Assembly: GCF_029203305.1 (NCBI RefSeq)
Contig: NC_089467.1
Location: 496,001-560,000, forward strand
Length of the DNA: 64,000 nt
Origin: Yamadazyma tenuis
Taxonomy: Eukaryota; Ascomycota; Pichiomycetes; Serinales; Debaryomycetaceae
Direction: 5' to 3'
The notes under the pieces are model-generated. The model was not told where the DNA came from and did not search any database. It was given only the letters and a program-made list of their open reading frames with translations. Below, piece by piece: positions 8,808 to 19,179 of the stretch. How positions within the stretch are numbered: the first letter of the stretch is position 1; each line of letters starts with the position of its first letter. Both the position numbers and the translations under genes were made by a program.

Positions 8808-11800
8808 TCACTCCTTATACTTGTCTTTCGACTCGAGGTGTTCCGTGCTGCTGATTTCATTACTTAACCCAATAAGGGTTTTCAGGATCATTTCGGTGGT
8901 GCCTATCATCGGTCTGAGTAACAAGAGTGGAGACTTCTTCAAGATGATCTTGAGGGAGTCTTCATAAGTCTCGGACTCATTGATGCGTTCTATCAACTTC
9001 AAGAACTCATCTTTGGTGAGGTTGTAGTTTTTGTTGATAGAGTTAAAGCTTAATTGAATTCCTTGTTTGAAGTTTTTAGGCTGGTTGGAATAGAGACTGA
9101 CGAGCTTGGTTTCTTCAATCTCTTCTTCGCTGCTGTCTCCGGTGTCATCTGCTTCCTCTTCGATTTCAGAGTATTTCTTGGTGTGCGGATTGTGGTAAAT
9201 GTTCCGGCTTTCGAGTCTCTTAGTATTCTTGTTCAACCGGATCGAGTTCTCCAAGAGGCCCGCTTCTTCTTCTGTCTCGTCCTCACTGATGATATCTGCA
9301 TTATCAAATTTAAGATGGGTATCTCCAGCACTTGTTTTACGTTGTCGAACTTTATGATTTCTCAACTTGGACCCTGTACCTCCTAAAATTTCTTCTCCAT
9401 GCTCCAATAAGTTTTGGGTTCCATTGGTGAGTCTATATCCCAATTTCAAAAGCTCATAACTGGTGATCTTGAAAAACTCCTTTCCATTTTTGTTCAACTT
9501 CTTCAAAAACTTCTGATTGTTCAAATCGTGATAGTCGGTGATGGGCAATAAAACCACATTTTTCAAGGACTCGCTGATGCTGAAGAAAGGTTTAAATATT
9601 TCCACTCCATTGAATAGATTGACCAACTGGGTTTGTTGGATATTGGGAAGCCAGTATTCAAACAATCTTGCAAATATCTGATCCCCACCTTTAATCCCAT
9701 AAAGTTTAATATGATTCAAGTTAATCGTAAGTCCATTTATATGAATCAAATTCAACAATTCGTTAAATTCCCCATTCTTGAGTCCAATCAAGTTTAATTT
9801 CTTAGGCTTGTAGTCGACCTTGATCTTGATATCATTGCGAATTTCTATCTTCTTCACATATATGTCCTCCTCAAGCTTTTCCAACTTGAATCTTTTATCG
9901 TTGAAGTTGAAGAATCTTACCAAGAACTCATTTGTGTCTTGATCGATAAACAAACGAAGTGGTAATATTGAAATTCTTAAAATACTTTCATTGAAATTCA
10001 AACTAACAGGATCTCTGATTGTTGTTAGGTTGAATTTAATCATATTCTTTCCGATTTCTTTCTCACCGATACTGTTCATATAGCTTAGATATTTATTCCA
10101 GGTAGAGTTGAGCAAATTGTCGTATATGGTCACCAAGTCGACCACCAACTCAATTTCGTTCAACACTTCATATTCCTTGTGGACAGGTATAGGTTCTTCA
10201 TCAGGGCTTCTCAAAGTGAAAACATTCACAATAACATCGATACTTTTCAACTCAATTAGCATCTTATATCTGTTGGATCTCTTTAACTTAAGATTCTTAT
10301 ATCCCGTTCCATCAGTATTGCCATCATCAGCATTCTCAGTTACCTGTTTGTTAATGTTCTGAGTCAATTGACTAGGATCAATGCCTTTCGGTAACGTGAC
10401 ATGAATAGATTGGAACAAAGTTTCTTGAATTATTTCCAAGTGGTCATCAACAGTCTCGTCATTTGAATCATGATCTTCTCCTGCTTCAGACGATTCCTTT
10501 TCAACCTTCTTGACAACTCCTTTAATCACCTTTCTTGTTTCTTTCCAATCATAGCCGTCATACATATACAAGTTGGCTTTACCCACATTCACACTGATGC
10601 TAACAGGATCCACTGTTTGTTTCTGAGAAGATTTATTCTTGCTGAAATAGTTGTTGTCAACACTCAAGTTATCTATCCCCTCATCGAGAGCCAAAAGGTC
10701 TACCTGATCGTCGATAGAACTACTGTTTAAAGTGGCATCCTGGCCATCATTTCCGTAATATTCATCAACGATCTCGAAATCCTTGTCATTATCAGTATGT
10801 TGGTCTTCAATGGACAGATCGATTTTTGATGGGTTCGGACGTTCAAGTTCATCAATTCCCTCCAACAAGTTAATTTCATGTTCTAGATTCACTTTGAACT
10901 TCTCTTCGTTTTTCAAAACTAAGGGAATCTTTAAGTCATTTATGAGCTGAATGAATGTGTAGAAGGAGTCACCACACGTCTCAAGAATACACTCATCTAA
11001 GTTGACCTTGATATCCAAGGCAGATAACTTGTTATAAATATTCTTGTTGGACAGCTTTTCCAAAAGCTTTTCAATATTGAAGTTGTAAGTGATCCCAATG
11101 TGCAAGTTGGCAATATTACCAATGTTTAGAAACCCCCTTTTTAAGAAGAAATCCAAAGGATTAACACTGTACCGATATTTCTTATTGATGCTAACCGATC
11201 TGAGCTCTTTCAAATCATCTATCAACAACAAGCTCAACTCTCTTACGGTTGTCTTTATGTAAAGCTGCTCACCACCGAGCATTAGGTCACAGTTGACCCT
11301 GCTCGCATTCAAATACGACTTACATATAAGGGTGTTAGGAGTAACACCAAAGAAACAGTCCTTTAACTGGATTCTAACATCGGTCTTCTTCAATTCTTCC
11401 GTTGTATCCTTTGTAAATGTGTTAAGATCGTCCTTAATCTCTTCATTTGGATTTTCAAAAAGCTTCTGCCAGTGGGCATAGAACTCAATAACGAATCGTT
11501 GACATTTCAACTCCGTCGAGCCGTTCTTTTTGAGCTGACCAAGTACCAATGGTTCCGAGATGTCAGTCAACGAACGTTCTTCATAATTGTAGAAGATTTT
11601 CTCATTCAAGTCACCCAGAACTCTGTTTAACTTGACCCCTTTCAACACAAAATTGTGCTCACCGTTAAACTCAAACAACGATATGTTTACTGCTCTCCCA
11701 AGAAGAGAACCGAACTGTTTGTTAATTTCATTAAGGCTGAAGTTAGCCTCTTCAAAAGTGACGTTGAATTCAGCAGTATTTTTCGTGGATGTTGTAGTTA

Positions 11801-14042
11801 CATTCACCCGTTTCTTGAGTTTTTTAGGATTGTACACCGAACCCGAGTTCATTGAAACTAGGTTATACCTCTTGGGAATTGATTTCAAATTACCATTGAA
11901 CGTGCCAAAAGACAAGATAATATGCTTCAATAATGTGAACAGTAGGTCGACGTTGATTTTGGAAACCCTTACATTGGTAGAAGAGATCACGTTGATATCT
12001 CTAGAAAATAAATGATTATGACTTATAAAAGTCTTGAAATCTTGTGCTTTAGTAGACAAAAAAATATTGGAGATAGATGCAATCTTATCAACGCCTCCAT
12101 CTCTATGGTGTTCCACTATGACCCTTTGACATTTCATTTCATTATTCAACAGGTTGACAAATATGGGAAGAATTTGAACACAGATCCTACAATCCGATGA
12201 CAAATCTAAGTGCATAGTCATATGAGCTGTTTGGAGGACCAAATGGTTGTCTATTTTATTCTTTTTGACGTTTGGTTTAATATCGTTGTTGGATAACCTT
12301 TTATAGTTTTCATAATTTGCAAATAAGCCGGTCAAATGTGAGTTGATAATCTGGAATGAGTCCACCAACTCCAGAATATGTCCCAAAGAATAAGAGTCCA
12401 AGTTTACCTTCCCTGGTTTTGATATCAACGCCGTAAACTCATTAATCTTGAAGTCACTGGATATTTTAGAGAACATCTCGAATCTTATGTCTGCTTTAGG
12501 AGGTTCACCATCTTCCGATACGGACTGTTCAAATTCCAACACATTTTCTGCCTTTCCATCAGTGGTTTTGATGATTTGGAAGGTTTCAAGACCCCCATAA
12601 ATAAGGGTATCATGTTTTTGCTTTATGTTGAAATTCTGTACGCTCAAGTACAAATTGTTGTTTGGTGATAAGAATTCACCAGAAAGATTCAAAGCTGAGG
12701 TGACACTTAAAATTATCTCACCTATATGAAGACGGTTGAAGAGTTGCTGCTGGTCACCAGAAGTACTGGAATCAGGCCCATTGTGTTTATCATCTTCGTC
12801 CTCAAAGTCTTTGTCATAAGTTTCGTTGATATCATCACTTTGAGAGGCGTATTGCGGAAAACGGGGATTGGATTGATATGTTGAAGTGGTTGATTTTCGC
12901 TTCTGGTATATTTTCAACTTCAAACTTCTCGAAATGCCATTTATAACTGACAAAACAGTAGGCACCAAAGGGCTGCAAGACAATGTTAACTTTTCAATTT
13001 CCACAAACACATTGGATATCAGACTAAGACCTTCGAATTCCACATCAAGTGAGTCCATATACATTATAACATTATCCAGCTTGTTAGGATCCTTATCACA
13101 AAGCGTAGGGGTTGCTTCGGTTCTGTCTGGCTTAAAGGATTGGGATGTTGCACTCATATATATGGAACTGGCTTCTTCGTGAGTGAATACCATGCTGTCC
13201 ATCAACGAGCTATCGATTTCATCGTTGTCATCATCACTGCTGGTGTCACTATCTTCTTCCTTTGTACCTGAAGTCAGGTCCTTAGATTCATTATTCGAGG
13301 CTTCACAGTCACCAGGACTACAAGCAGGTCTAAGAGTTATCACGCTCACACCTTTTAGATGAGTTGTACGAGTCCCACTCACGGTACTCAACGTGGCTTC
13401 TTCGACTTTGATGACAATATCAGTTAGCTCCGATAAAAGCTTGATGTTCACATTCTTGATGGAAACTTGCAACCTCAGCAATGCCATATCCACAGCACGA
13501 GCCATTACACCCCCCAATGCAGAGGGCTTCGGTATCGTAGGAGAAGATGCCGATGATGCAGAAGACTTGGACAGGTCCGAGTTGCTGGTGTCGATAGCGA
13601 CATCGGGTTGTATACATGTTGGATCCTGAAGTTCGATTGTATCCTCGAGAGATCCCATTTGTAGTACTTCAGATTGGTTGAGCATTATTGTCTGAGCCAA
13701 GTCAGCCGTGCTTTGCGCCAACAGTAGCTGGACACTCTTGGTGATATCTTCGTTTATATCCAAGTTTGGGGCAATCACAATATCTAAGTTGTTTACCTCA
13801 ATATTGACTCCTCCCATGACACCTCCATTCAACTCCAAGCTTCCAAGCTGGCCGTACCGAAGGTTGCATCCGGGGAGTTTTCCAACTTTTTCGGGGTCTA
13901 TCGAGATGTCTTTGAGGTGGATATTATTGAGTGATACTTCCTCAAGATTAGGGAGATCGATTTCGGAGAACAACGAGAGTTGCTGTAGCACGTACAACAA
14001 GAGCCTCTTCTGTATGTTCTGGGGAAGCCATTGAGGACTCAT
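8808..14042 (-). CDS. ATG2: Autophagy lipid-transfer protein Atg2
   Basis: Atg2 bridges the ER and the growing phagophore and transfers lipid to expand the autophagosome membrane, working with Atg9 and Atg18. The 1744-aa product has the typical chorein-like N-terminus (WLPQNIQKRLL, then the IDLPNLEEVSLNNIHL region). A long beta-rich body with acidic linkers follows, and the C-terminal third holds a GVEIFKPFF segment and the ILKKSPLLLLRPMIGTTE block. Length fits the yeast family (about 1600-1900 aa). The start ATG at 14042 is unambiguous. Confidence 0.95.
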   Translation of the reverse strand: MSPQWLPQNIQKRLLLYVLQQLSLFSEIDLPNLEEVSLNNIHLKDISIDPEKVGKLPGCNLRYGQLGSLELNGGVMGGVNIEVNNLDIVIAPNLDINEDITKSVQLLLAQSTADLAQTIMLNQSEVLQMGSLEDTIELQDPTCIQPDVAIDTSNSDLSKSSASSASSPTIPKPSALGGVMARAVDMALLRLQVSIKNVNIKLLSELTDIVIKVEEATLSTVSGTRTTHLKGVSVITLRPACSPGDCEASNNESKDLTSGTKEEDSDTSSDDDNDEIDSSLMDSMVFTHEEASSIYMSATSQSFKPDRTEATPTLCDKDPNKLDNVIMYMDSLDVEFEGLSLISNVFVEIEKLTLSCSPLVPTVLSVINGISRSLKLKIYQKRKSTTSTYQSNPRFPQYASQSDDINETYDKDFEDEDDKHNGPDSSTSGDQQQLFNRLHIGEIILSVTSALNLSGEFLSPNNNLYLSVQNFNIKQKHDTLIYGGLETFQIIKTTDGKAENVLEFEQSVSEDGEPPKADIRFEMFSKISSDFKINEFTALISKPGKVNLDSYSLGHILELVDSFQIINSHLTGLFANYENYKRLSNNDIKPNVKKNKIDNHLVLQTAHMTMHLDLSSDCRICVQILPIFVNLLNNEMKCQRVIVEHHRDGGVDKIASISNIFLSTKAQDFKTFISHNHLFSRDINVISSTNVRVSKINVDLLFTLLKHIILSFGTFNGNLKSIPKRYNLVSMNSGSVYNPKKLKKRVNVTTTSTKNTAEFNVTFEEANFSLNEINKQFGSLLGRAVNISLFEFNGEHNFVLKGVKLNRVLGDLNEKIFYNYEERSLTDISEPLVLGQLKKNGSTELKCQRFVIEFYAHWQKLFENPNEEIKDDLNTFTKDTTEELKKTDVRIQLKDCFFGVTPNTLICKSYLNASRVNCDLMLGGEQLYIKTTVRELSLLLIDDLKELRSVSINKKYRYSVNPLDFFLKRGFLNIGNIANLHIGITYNFNIEKLLEKLSNKNIYNKLSALDIKVNLDECILETCGDSFYTFIQLINDLKIPLVLKNEEKFKVNLEHEINLLEGIDELERPNPSKIDLSIEDQHTDNDKDFEIVDEYYGNDGQDATLNSSSIDDQVDLLALDEGIDNLSVDNNYFSKNKSSQKQTVDPVSISVNVGKANLYMYDGYDWKETRKVIKGVVKKVEKESSEAGEDHDSNDETVDDHLEIIQETLFQSIHVTLPKGIDPSQLTQNINKQVTENADDGNTDGTGYKNLKLKRSNRYKMLIELKSIDVIVNVFTLRSPDEEPIPVHKEYEVLNEIELVVDLVTIYDNLLNSTWNKYLSYMNSIGEKEIGKNMIKFNLTTIRDPVSLNFNESILRISILPLRLFIDQDTNEFLVRFFNFNDKRFKLEKLEEDIYVKKIEIRNDIKIKVDYKPKKLNLIGLKNGEFNELLNLIHINGLTINLNHIKLYGIKGGDQIFARLFEYWLPNIQQTQLVNLFNGVEIFKPFFSISESLKNVVLLPITDYHDLNNQKFLKKLNKNGKEFFKITSYELLKLGYRLTNGTQNLLEHGEEILGGTGSKLRNHKVRQRKTSAGDTHLKFDNADIISEDETEEEAGLLENSIRLNKNTKRLESRNIYHNPHTKKYSEIEEEADDTGDSSEEEIEETKLVSLYSNQPKNFKQGIQLSFNSINKNYNLTKDEFLKLIERINESETYEDSLKIILKKSPLLLLRPMIGTTEMILKTLIGLSNEISSTEHLESKDKYKE

Positions 14043-14221
14043 GGCATGGATGTTTGATTTGTTTGGTCAGACAGTCGTATTTGATTGAGGTTGCCTTCTG
14101 TTCTAGTGATGATGTTTTGTGCCTAAGTGTGCGATTAGATAAAGCGCGAGTTAGCATACCTGTCGATAAAACCGTATAGTTATATATGACTATGTTACAA
14201 TAAAATACAGATGGTGGTACA

Positions 14222-15625
14222 TTACACGCTGGAGCCAAAAGGAGTGGCAGTCCATTTTGCGTGGGGCTCAAAGAAATAGGTTTTTTTGGAGGTCGAAACG
14301 TCGTCACTGGGTTGTATTTTCTGCTTTTTCAAAGCAGGGGCTTGAGTGCCAAGTATAGAGTCAAGTGACTCTACCTGCTCGTACTTCTTGAGCTTCAACC
14401 TTTTTCCCACACTTTCATGCACCACTTCCACTTGCTGTTTCTCGTCTTCTAAAAGCTCAATTTTGTTCAAACCTTGAAGAATCTCCATTTTGGATTCGTC
14501 GTTGAGAGAGCTGATATCTTGCAATAGCGAACCAATCCTCTTCTTGCCTTGGTCATCCATTGACGAGTACAAATACACCACCCATCCACATAGCTGAGTC
14601 GTCTCATACTCGTGAGTGATTTCAAACCCGAGCTTCTTATTGATTTGAGTTTCCACCATAGTAAACTCCAGTTTGAGCAGACGTAAAATAACCTCATATA
14701 ATTGCCTTTTAAAGTAAGGCCCCAACTCCTCCAACAACGGATTATAAAGCTTGAAAAGAATAGCTAAGAACAGGTTGATCTTCTTGGCCTTGACCGGGTC
14801 CATCTTGTTGTATATCAAAAAGTCCTTGAATATTAACACTCTAAATGTGATTTGAGGGTTGGATGCTAGTATGGACTTGATCTTCAGCACCGCTTTCCAG
14901 TACTTTTTACCGGTGTCAGAGGAGTTCCCGAATTTGTAGATAAAGTTCAAGTCTTGCTTTCTAATTTTTTTGTACACTTTCAAGTTAGCCACCAACTCCT
15001 TTATACTAGAATCACTTGCTTTCACAGCATCCTGAATAAGTATCTGGTCACGTTCCAGCAACAATTCTTCAACCTCATCTTCGATATCTGATTCTATGTC
15101 TTCTATTTTATTCCAGTAGTTGTCGTACAACCAATTAAGGGCATTTTTTGCGGTGGTTCTCAATAGGGCTAGACTAGGAAGTTTCTCATGGGTAGCTGTA
15201 TGTCTCAATTCCACAAAATAGCTGGGCATCTGAAGGGATTTGGCGAGCTGATGCAACGGTATCGCAAAGTTTGACTGTTGTAGCGGATCTAGAAGACCGT
15301 TGACAAATCTGGTTAATGCCATGGAATACGATAATTGGAGAAGATACGAGTCCTTCTGGATCACCACCTGTGGACTTGACTTGGAAGACATTTCGGGATC
15401 ACTGAGGCACAACGATGTCAACAATGAAGTAGACTCTATTGCGTGGGGAATTCTTCCTCTGGAACTGATAGCTTTCACGATTTGGACTGCTCGGTGTCGA
15501 TGGTCTCGATGCTCATCGAAGTTATAGAACCAGTCTTTGAGCTTGATGAGATCTTCGGCGGATTTATACGACACCACAGAGGGCTGCCGATTTAACATTC
15601 TACCTATTTGGTCTGCGGTCACCAT
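14222..15625 (-). CDS. LAS1: Las1 pre-rRNA endonuclease (HEPN nuclease)
   Basis: Las1 cleaves the ITS2 spacer in 27S pre-rRNA, in complex with the kinase Grc3, during 60S ribosome maturation. The N-terminal HEPN domain shows the catalytic R-x4-H motif as R141-H142-TAT-H146 inside SYFVELRHTATHEKLPSL. It is preceded by the LDPLQQSNFAIPLHQLAKSL block. The 467-aa protein ends with the conserved W-x-ATPFG peptide that contacts Grc3 in this family. A central acidic stretch (near 186-200) precedes a helical region. ATG2 lies downstream in tandem with a 179-bp gap. Confidence 0.94.
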   Translation of the reverse strand: MVTADQIGRMLNRQPSVVSYKSAEDLIKLKDWFYNFDEHRDHRHRAVQIVKAISSRGRIPHAIESTSLLTSLCLSDPEMSSKSSPQVVIQKDSYLLQLSYSMALTRFVNGLLDPLQQSNFAIPLHQLAKSLQMPSYFVELRHTATHEKLPSLALLRTTAKNALNWLYDNYWNKIEDIESDIEDEVEELLLERDQILIQDAVKASDSSIKELVANLKVYKKIRKQDLNFIYKFGNSSDTGKKYWKAVLKIKSILASNPQITFRVLIFKDFLIYNKMDPVKAKKINLFLAILFKLYNPLLEELGPYFKRQLYEVILRLLKLEFTMVETQINKKLGFEITHEYETTQLCGWVVYLYSSMDDQGKKRIGSLLQDISSLNDESKMEILQGLNKIELLEDEKQQVEVVHESVGKRLKLKKYEQVESLDSILGTQAPALKKQKIQPSDDVSTSKKTYFFEPHAKWTATPFGSSV

Positions 15626-15815
15626 GTTGGCATCGCTGGATTATTTATATAGTAAGTGATTAGAAAACCTTTTAGTTCTTCGCAAAAAAAACTTTATTTT
15701 GATTTGGCTGCGAAATAAGATGAACGTAAATTGAACTAGTTATTATTCTATAGCTGGTTGGTATTCTAAATTGTCAAAAAAACAAGTTGGGTTCGTATAT
15801 CATTAAAGGTAGCAC

Positions 15816-17150
15816 TTAATCTGTCTCAAACTGTTGCAAGAGCTGCTGCTGTTCGTATGAAAGCACTCTTTTCTTATTGCGAGTTGAGACAGCCGACCTT
15901 CGCGTGCTCAACGGGTAAGGGCCATGAGGATTCAAATGAGTAGAGTCAATGGATAAGTAGCCAGTCTCCATCTCATACGTGGAAGAGCTATCCACCATCT
16001 TTGACATTTCGTTGAGATTGTCTGTGTAAGGGAACTTCAGATGTAAAATGTATTCTTCTTCGTTATCATAGGCAAGTCTTTGTACGTTGGAGCCAACAGC
16101 ACTATCCCAACTAATCAACACCACTCCAAATAGCACAGCACAAAGACCCAATAACACCCAGAATAACTGCCCTATGGTCAATCTCTGGTTTGCCAACAAG
16201 TGATTGAAGGTCAAGTCATTGATCAAGTTCATGAGATTGTACACCAAGAAACACAAAGGGTAAAGAATGGACGACGAAATCTGGGCCAACCCCAAGTTGA
16301 AAGCGGTCAACTGGCACCCGACAATCGTCAACATCACAATAAGCAAAAAATAAGGAGTGATACTCCTGGTGATACTGCCAACATCATGTGGACCAGCGAA
16401 AATGGATTCCACCACCACATCGATTAAGGATTTAGCAAACAAGAATGTATGTGCCGTTAAAGTTCCCGAGATCAACCCGTAGTTGACTCCCTTAAAGAAT
16501 TTGAGCTTTTCAAGAGCTTTTGTGGTTGATCTACTCAGTCTTTGTTGAATTCTATTCTTAAACTTATTTCTTTTATAGGTGATTGCCGAGTTTGCCAACA
16601 ACAACAAACCAATCAACACAAACGAACTGATGAACCAGGCCATGAAACGGGGGTCTATTAGCTTGTGGATGATGATTTTGAATCGCTTATCCACATCAAT
16701 ATCAGAATCAGGAGGAGGAGGAATGGCATTTCCGTGGTACGCAATAATGAAGGCACCAGTAGATATAATTAATGTGCCCACGCCAAGTTTCCACGTGAAT
16801 GTTTCTCCCGGTAATAATAGGCAGCTTAGGAGGGAGTTGAAGATCAATCCGATACTTTGCAAAGGAGATAATATGATTAATGGTAAAGTGGTGATTTGGA
16901 TCAACGAGCCTAAAACATTCGAGACTATGAATAGAAAAAACCCGAATAGCCATGTGTTACGCTGAAGCTTTGAATATTGGTGATGAGTTTGTGGATTATC
17001 TGTGGATTCGTCACCTAAGTGAATGGGAAGTAGATGAGATCGTCTTTGTAAAGTAATGCCCAAAGACTGTAGAGCAGAAGAAACCACGGCCACCGAGCAT
17101 CCCAATGCTATGGAAGACGGTGGTGACATGTCGAAGATGGTAACTCCCAT
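15816..17150 (-). CDS. NIPA-like magnesium transporter (DUF803 family)
   Basis: A multi-spanning membrane protein of the NIPA/DMT superfamily, proposed to move Mg2+. It has about nine hydrophobic segments, beginning with SSIALGCSVAVVSSALQSLG and continuing with the LFGFFLFIVSNVLGSLIQI and LPLIILSPLQSIGLIFNS blocks that mark the family. The tail after the last segment is hydrophilic, Ser-rich and ends in a Gln run. The upstream frame has no ATG before 17150, so I start there (444 aa) rather than at the longer open-frame end. It is divergent from the SIN Cdc14-like gene across about 150 bp. Confidence 0.85.
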   Translation of the reverse strand: MGVTIFDMSPPSSIALGCSVAVVSSALQSLGITLQRRSHLLPIHLGDESTDNPQTHHQYSKLQRNTWLFGFFLFIVSNVLGSLIQITTLPLIILSPLQSIGLIFNSLLSCLLLPGETFTWKLGVGTLIISTGAFIIAYHGNAIPPPPDSDIDVDKRFKIIIHKLIDPRFMAWFISSFVLIGLLLLANSAITYKRNKFKNRIQQRLSRSTTKALEKLKFFKGVNYGLISGTLTAHTFLFAKSLIDVVVESIFAGPHDVGSITRSITPYFLLIVMLTIVGCQLTAFNLGLAQISSSILYPLCFLVYNLMNLINDLTFNHLLANQRLTIGQLFWVLLGLCAVLFGVVLISWDSAVGSNVQRLAYDNEEEYILHLKFPYTDNLNEMSKMVDSSSTYEMETGYLSIDSTHLNPHGPYPLSTRRSAVSTRNKKRVLSYEQQQLLQQFETD

Positions 17151-17303
17151 AATTCGTGATGGGGTCCTTTTTGTTTCAGGGACAGTGAGTGAGGATATTT
17201 GACACGGTCGTGAGTGAGGTTTGTCCGAAAACAGAAACGACAACAAATGCGCATCCTCCGCAAAACCTAACAATACCACCGGTTGTAAAGGTGTTAAGTA
17301 AAG

Positions 17304-18101
17304 ATGACAGTTTCTGACCACGAACTCGAGGCGTCTATTCTCAAAATAAAGGATCTCTTGAATGCAGACCCATCCAAGCAAAACTTGGCCGATGCAATTG
17401 ACCTTTTAAACCTGCTCCTCCAGTCAATGATGCCCTCAATCCAGGCACAACGTACACCAATGACCATGGCTCCGTTTTCTGCAAACTCATCAAGTAGCAA
17501 GTTGGTTCGATTTGTCAAGCTCCAAGACAACTTCCGCTTCAGCTTGGTCTTGAGTATTGACAGGTACCTTGACTGGATATATGATAACATTAGCACTGTT
17601 GATAGTGCATCAATTGTGCAACTCAACAGACTTCTACAAGGACTTTTGTTGATTCATTCACCGTCTCGATCGATTTTCTCCAACACCACCGACATGAGGA
17701 AGATCTTGAGGTTCGTTGAGTTGGGCAGTCCAGCTGTTCCGTTTGAGGTGACCATCTCATTTATCACCACCTTGCTTCATATTTTGATCAAAAACCTAGA
17801 CAATTTCCGGGTATTCGAATCGTGCAATGGCTGCTCTATTCTCATCAGTAAACTAAAGATATCCGATTTGTCTGTGCCTAAAAAGTCCATTGAAAATAAT
17901 TCGAGCATGAAGTCTGCCAACCAGCAGATGCTCAACTTCAAGATCATTGAGTTTTTAATTTTCTACCTCAATGATGAGTCAGAACTGCAAGGCTTCGATG
18001 GGAAGAAGAAGTCCATCAAGGAGAAATCTAATTATTTTAGGAACGACTTTCCTGATATCGATAATCTTATTGAATCGCTCAATGATTTGAAGAACATATA
18101 A
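17304..18101 (+). CDS. SIN-type Cdc14-like protein (not the Cdc14 phosphatase)
   Basis: The 265-aa product resembles the fission-yeast septation initiation network component Cdc14, the partner of the Sid1 kinase; it is unrelated to the Cdc14 phosphatase. The family-like features are the DNFRVFESCNGCSILISKL block near 175-195, a KIIEFLIFYLNDE segment near 220-232, and a terminal FRNDFPDIDNLIESLNDL helix. The protein appears all-helical and cytosolic. Its presence would suggest a septation role alongside the Ste20/GCK kinases. It ends 16 bp from the stop of the convergent gene at 18118. Assignment rests on motif similarity only. Confidence 0.68.
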   Translation: MTVSDHELEASILKIKDLLNADPSKQNLADAIDLLNLLLQSMMPSIQAQRTPMTMAPFSANSSSSKLVRFVKLQDNFRFSLVLSIDRYLDWIYDNISTVDSASIVQLNRLLQGLLLIHSPSRSIFSNTTDMRKILRFVELGSPAVPFEVTISFITTLLHILIKNLDNFRVFESCNGCSILISKLKISDLSVPKKSIENNSSMKSANQQMLNFKIIEFLIFYLNDESELQGFDGKKKSIKEKSNYFRNDFPDIDNLIESLNDLKNI

Positions 18102-18117
18102 AGTTAAGTACACCTAC

Positions 18118-18720
18118 TCAGGTGCGAAGCGTCTCATAGAAACCGACCAAACTTCTCACTCGGTTAGTGTCAGGACCAATGTTTACTCTGGTGCTGCTCT
18201 GAACTGCTCTTTCTGAGCGGTTACCTCCAAGATGAAAAATGTCCTCAATGAAATGAACAAAGTTGGGGTCGGGCACAAATCTGTGGACAGAGTACTCTTC
18301 TATTACTTCGTGGTCAATCATGGAACAACTTTCAGTTGGAAGAGTGCCGACTGTCAGTGCCAAGCTTAATGTGTCGTTGTCTGTGGTTTCAATTACGATA
18401 GACATTGCTTGAAACGAAAAGTTCCCATCCATAATTGATTCATCTGCAGTGTGCAAAGAGCTTAAGACGTGTTTGGGATGCTCATCGTTGACACTATTAT
18501 TAGGCTCATCAGCCTGAGGTTCTGGTGTACTTCTTTTCGCAAGCTTCTCGGGACTTGGTTTTTCTACAGGTATGTGCTCTTGTTTCACAGCATGACAAGC
18601 TAAGAGACTTAGTTTTATCTGACTCCATAAGCTGTGTTTTCATGACTTCACCTTCTTATAGACATCTTTTCTAAAAGAGCCTTTTTTTGGTTTAGTGCTT
18701 ATACTTGGATAACACTTCAT
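18118..18720 (-). CDS. Unrecognised small gene, open frame interrupted by one in-frame UGA
   Basis: An ATG at 18720 opens a frame of 26 Lys/Ser-rich codons that hits a UGA at 18640-18642. The same frame then stays open to the stop at 18118 (another 173 sense codons). The downstream part looks like real protein: a Pro/Glu-rich disordered stretch (VEKPSPEKLAKRSTPEPQ) followed by a mixed folded-looking segment ending VRSLVGFYETLRT. It has no ATG before one at about 18432. Possible explanations are stop readthrough, an unrecognised intron (one frame-preserving model uses an ATG at 18894, donor GTAAGA at 18868 and acceptor at 18632, but lacks a consensus branch point), a sequence error, or a decayed gene. 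I do not recognise the protein. Confidence 0.45.
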
Positions 18721-19179
18721 TTCTTTGTCCTCTTGAGAAATAGGTATAATTAAATTTCTAATAAATATACTGGACTTTGGTATGTGAGGATTTGATATGC
18801 AAGTTTGAAAATGGCACTTCGTAGAATGCTGAAAATCTCACTTAAAATCTTTGGTGTCCTTCTCTTACAGTTTTCTACATAAACAGTATCCCATGAATTC
18901 CAAATTAGGAGTTTACCTACCTTCTTATCTTAGATTCGCCAAATTTGCAACTCTTTCCCACAATCAATTGATATCAAAGAATCTTCCCTGTTTCATATCG
19001 ACACCTAAAAACACCACTGGTACACACTATAGACTTACTTTTATACTCAAGTCCGTCTTCCACCTATATAATAAACCAATTAATATTGCCCCTCAATATC
19101 ATCTTTTAGCAGATGTACCAATATTCTCATTGTTTTTATTTCGAAGTCTCACTCACTAAATTCTTTTACAAGCAGAGTG
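18721..19179. promoter_or_regulatory. Intergenic region upstream of MDM10
   Basis: This stretch separates the UGA-interrupted gene from MDM10. It is AT-rich, with a TATATAA-like element near 19064-19071 that could serve MDM10. The 102-codon frame on the + strand here begins with TTG and has no recognisable content. A minus-strand ATG at 18894 could be the first exon of the neighbouring gene (see that entry). Confidence 0.4.

Noticed and set aside
18509..18628. Antizyme-like +1 frameshift: ATG at 18628, UGA at 18509-18511, downstream frame open
   Set aside because: The arrangement superficially resembles an antizyme shift site, but the downstream protein shows no similarity to the antizyme domain, and the same downstream frame is already open well upstream of the UGA.
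18851..19159. 102-codon frame upstream of MDM10
   Set aside because: It starts at TTG with no ATG until residue 15, has atypical composition, and overlaps the expected MDM10 promoter.
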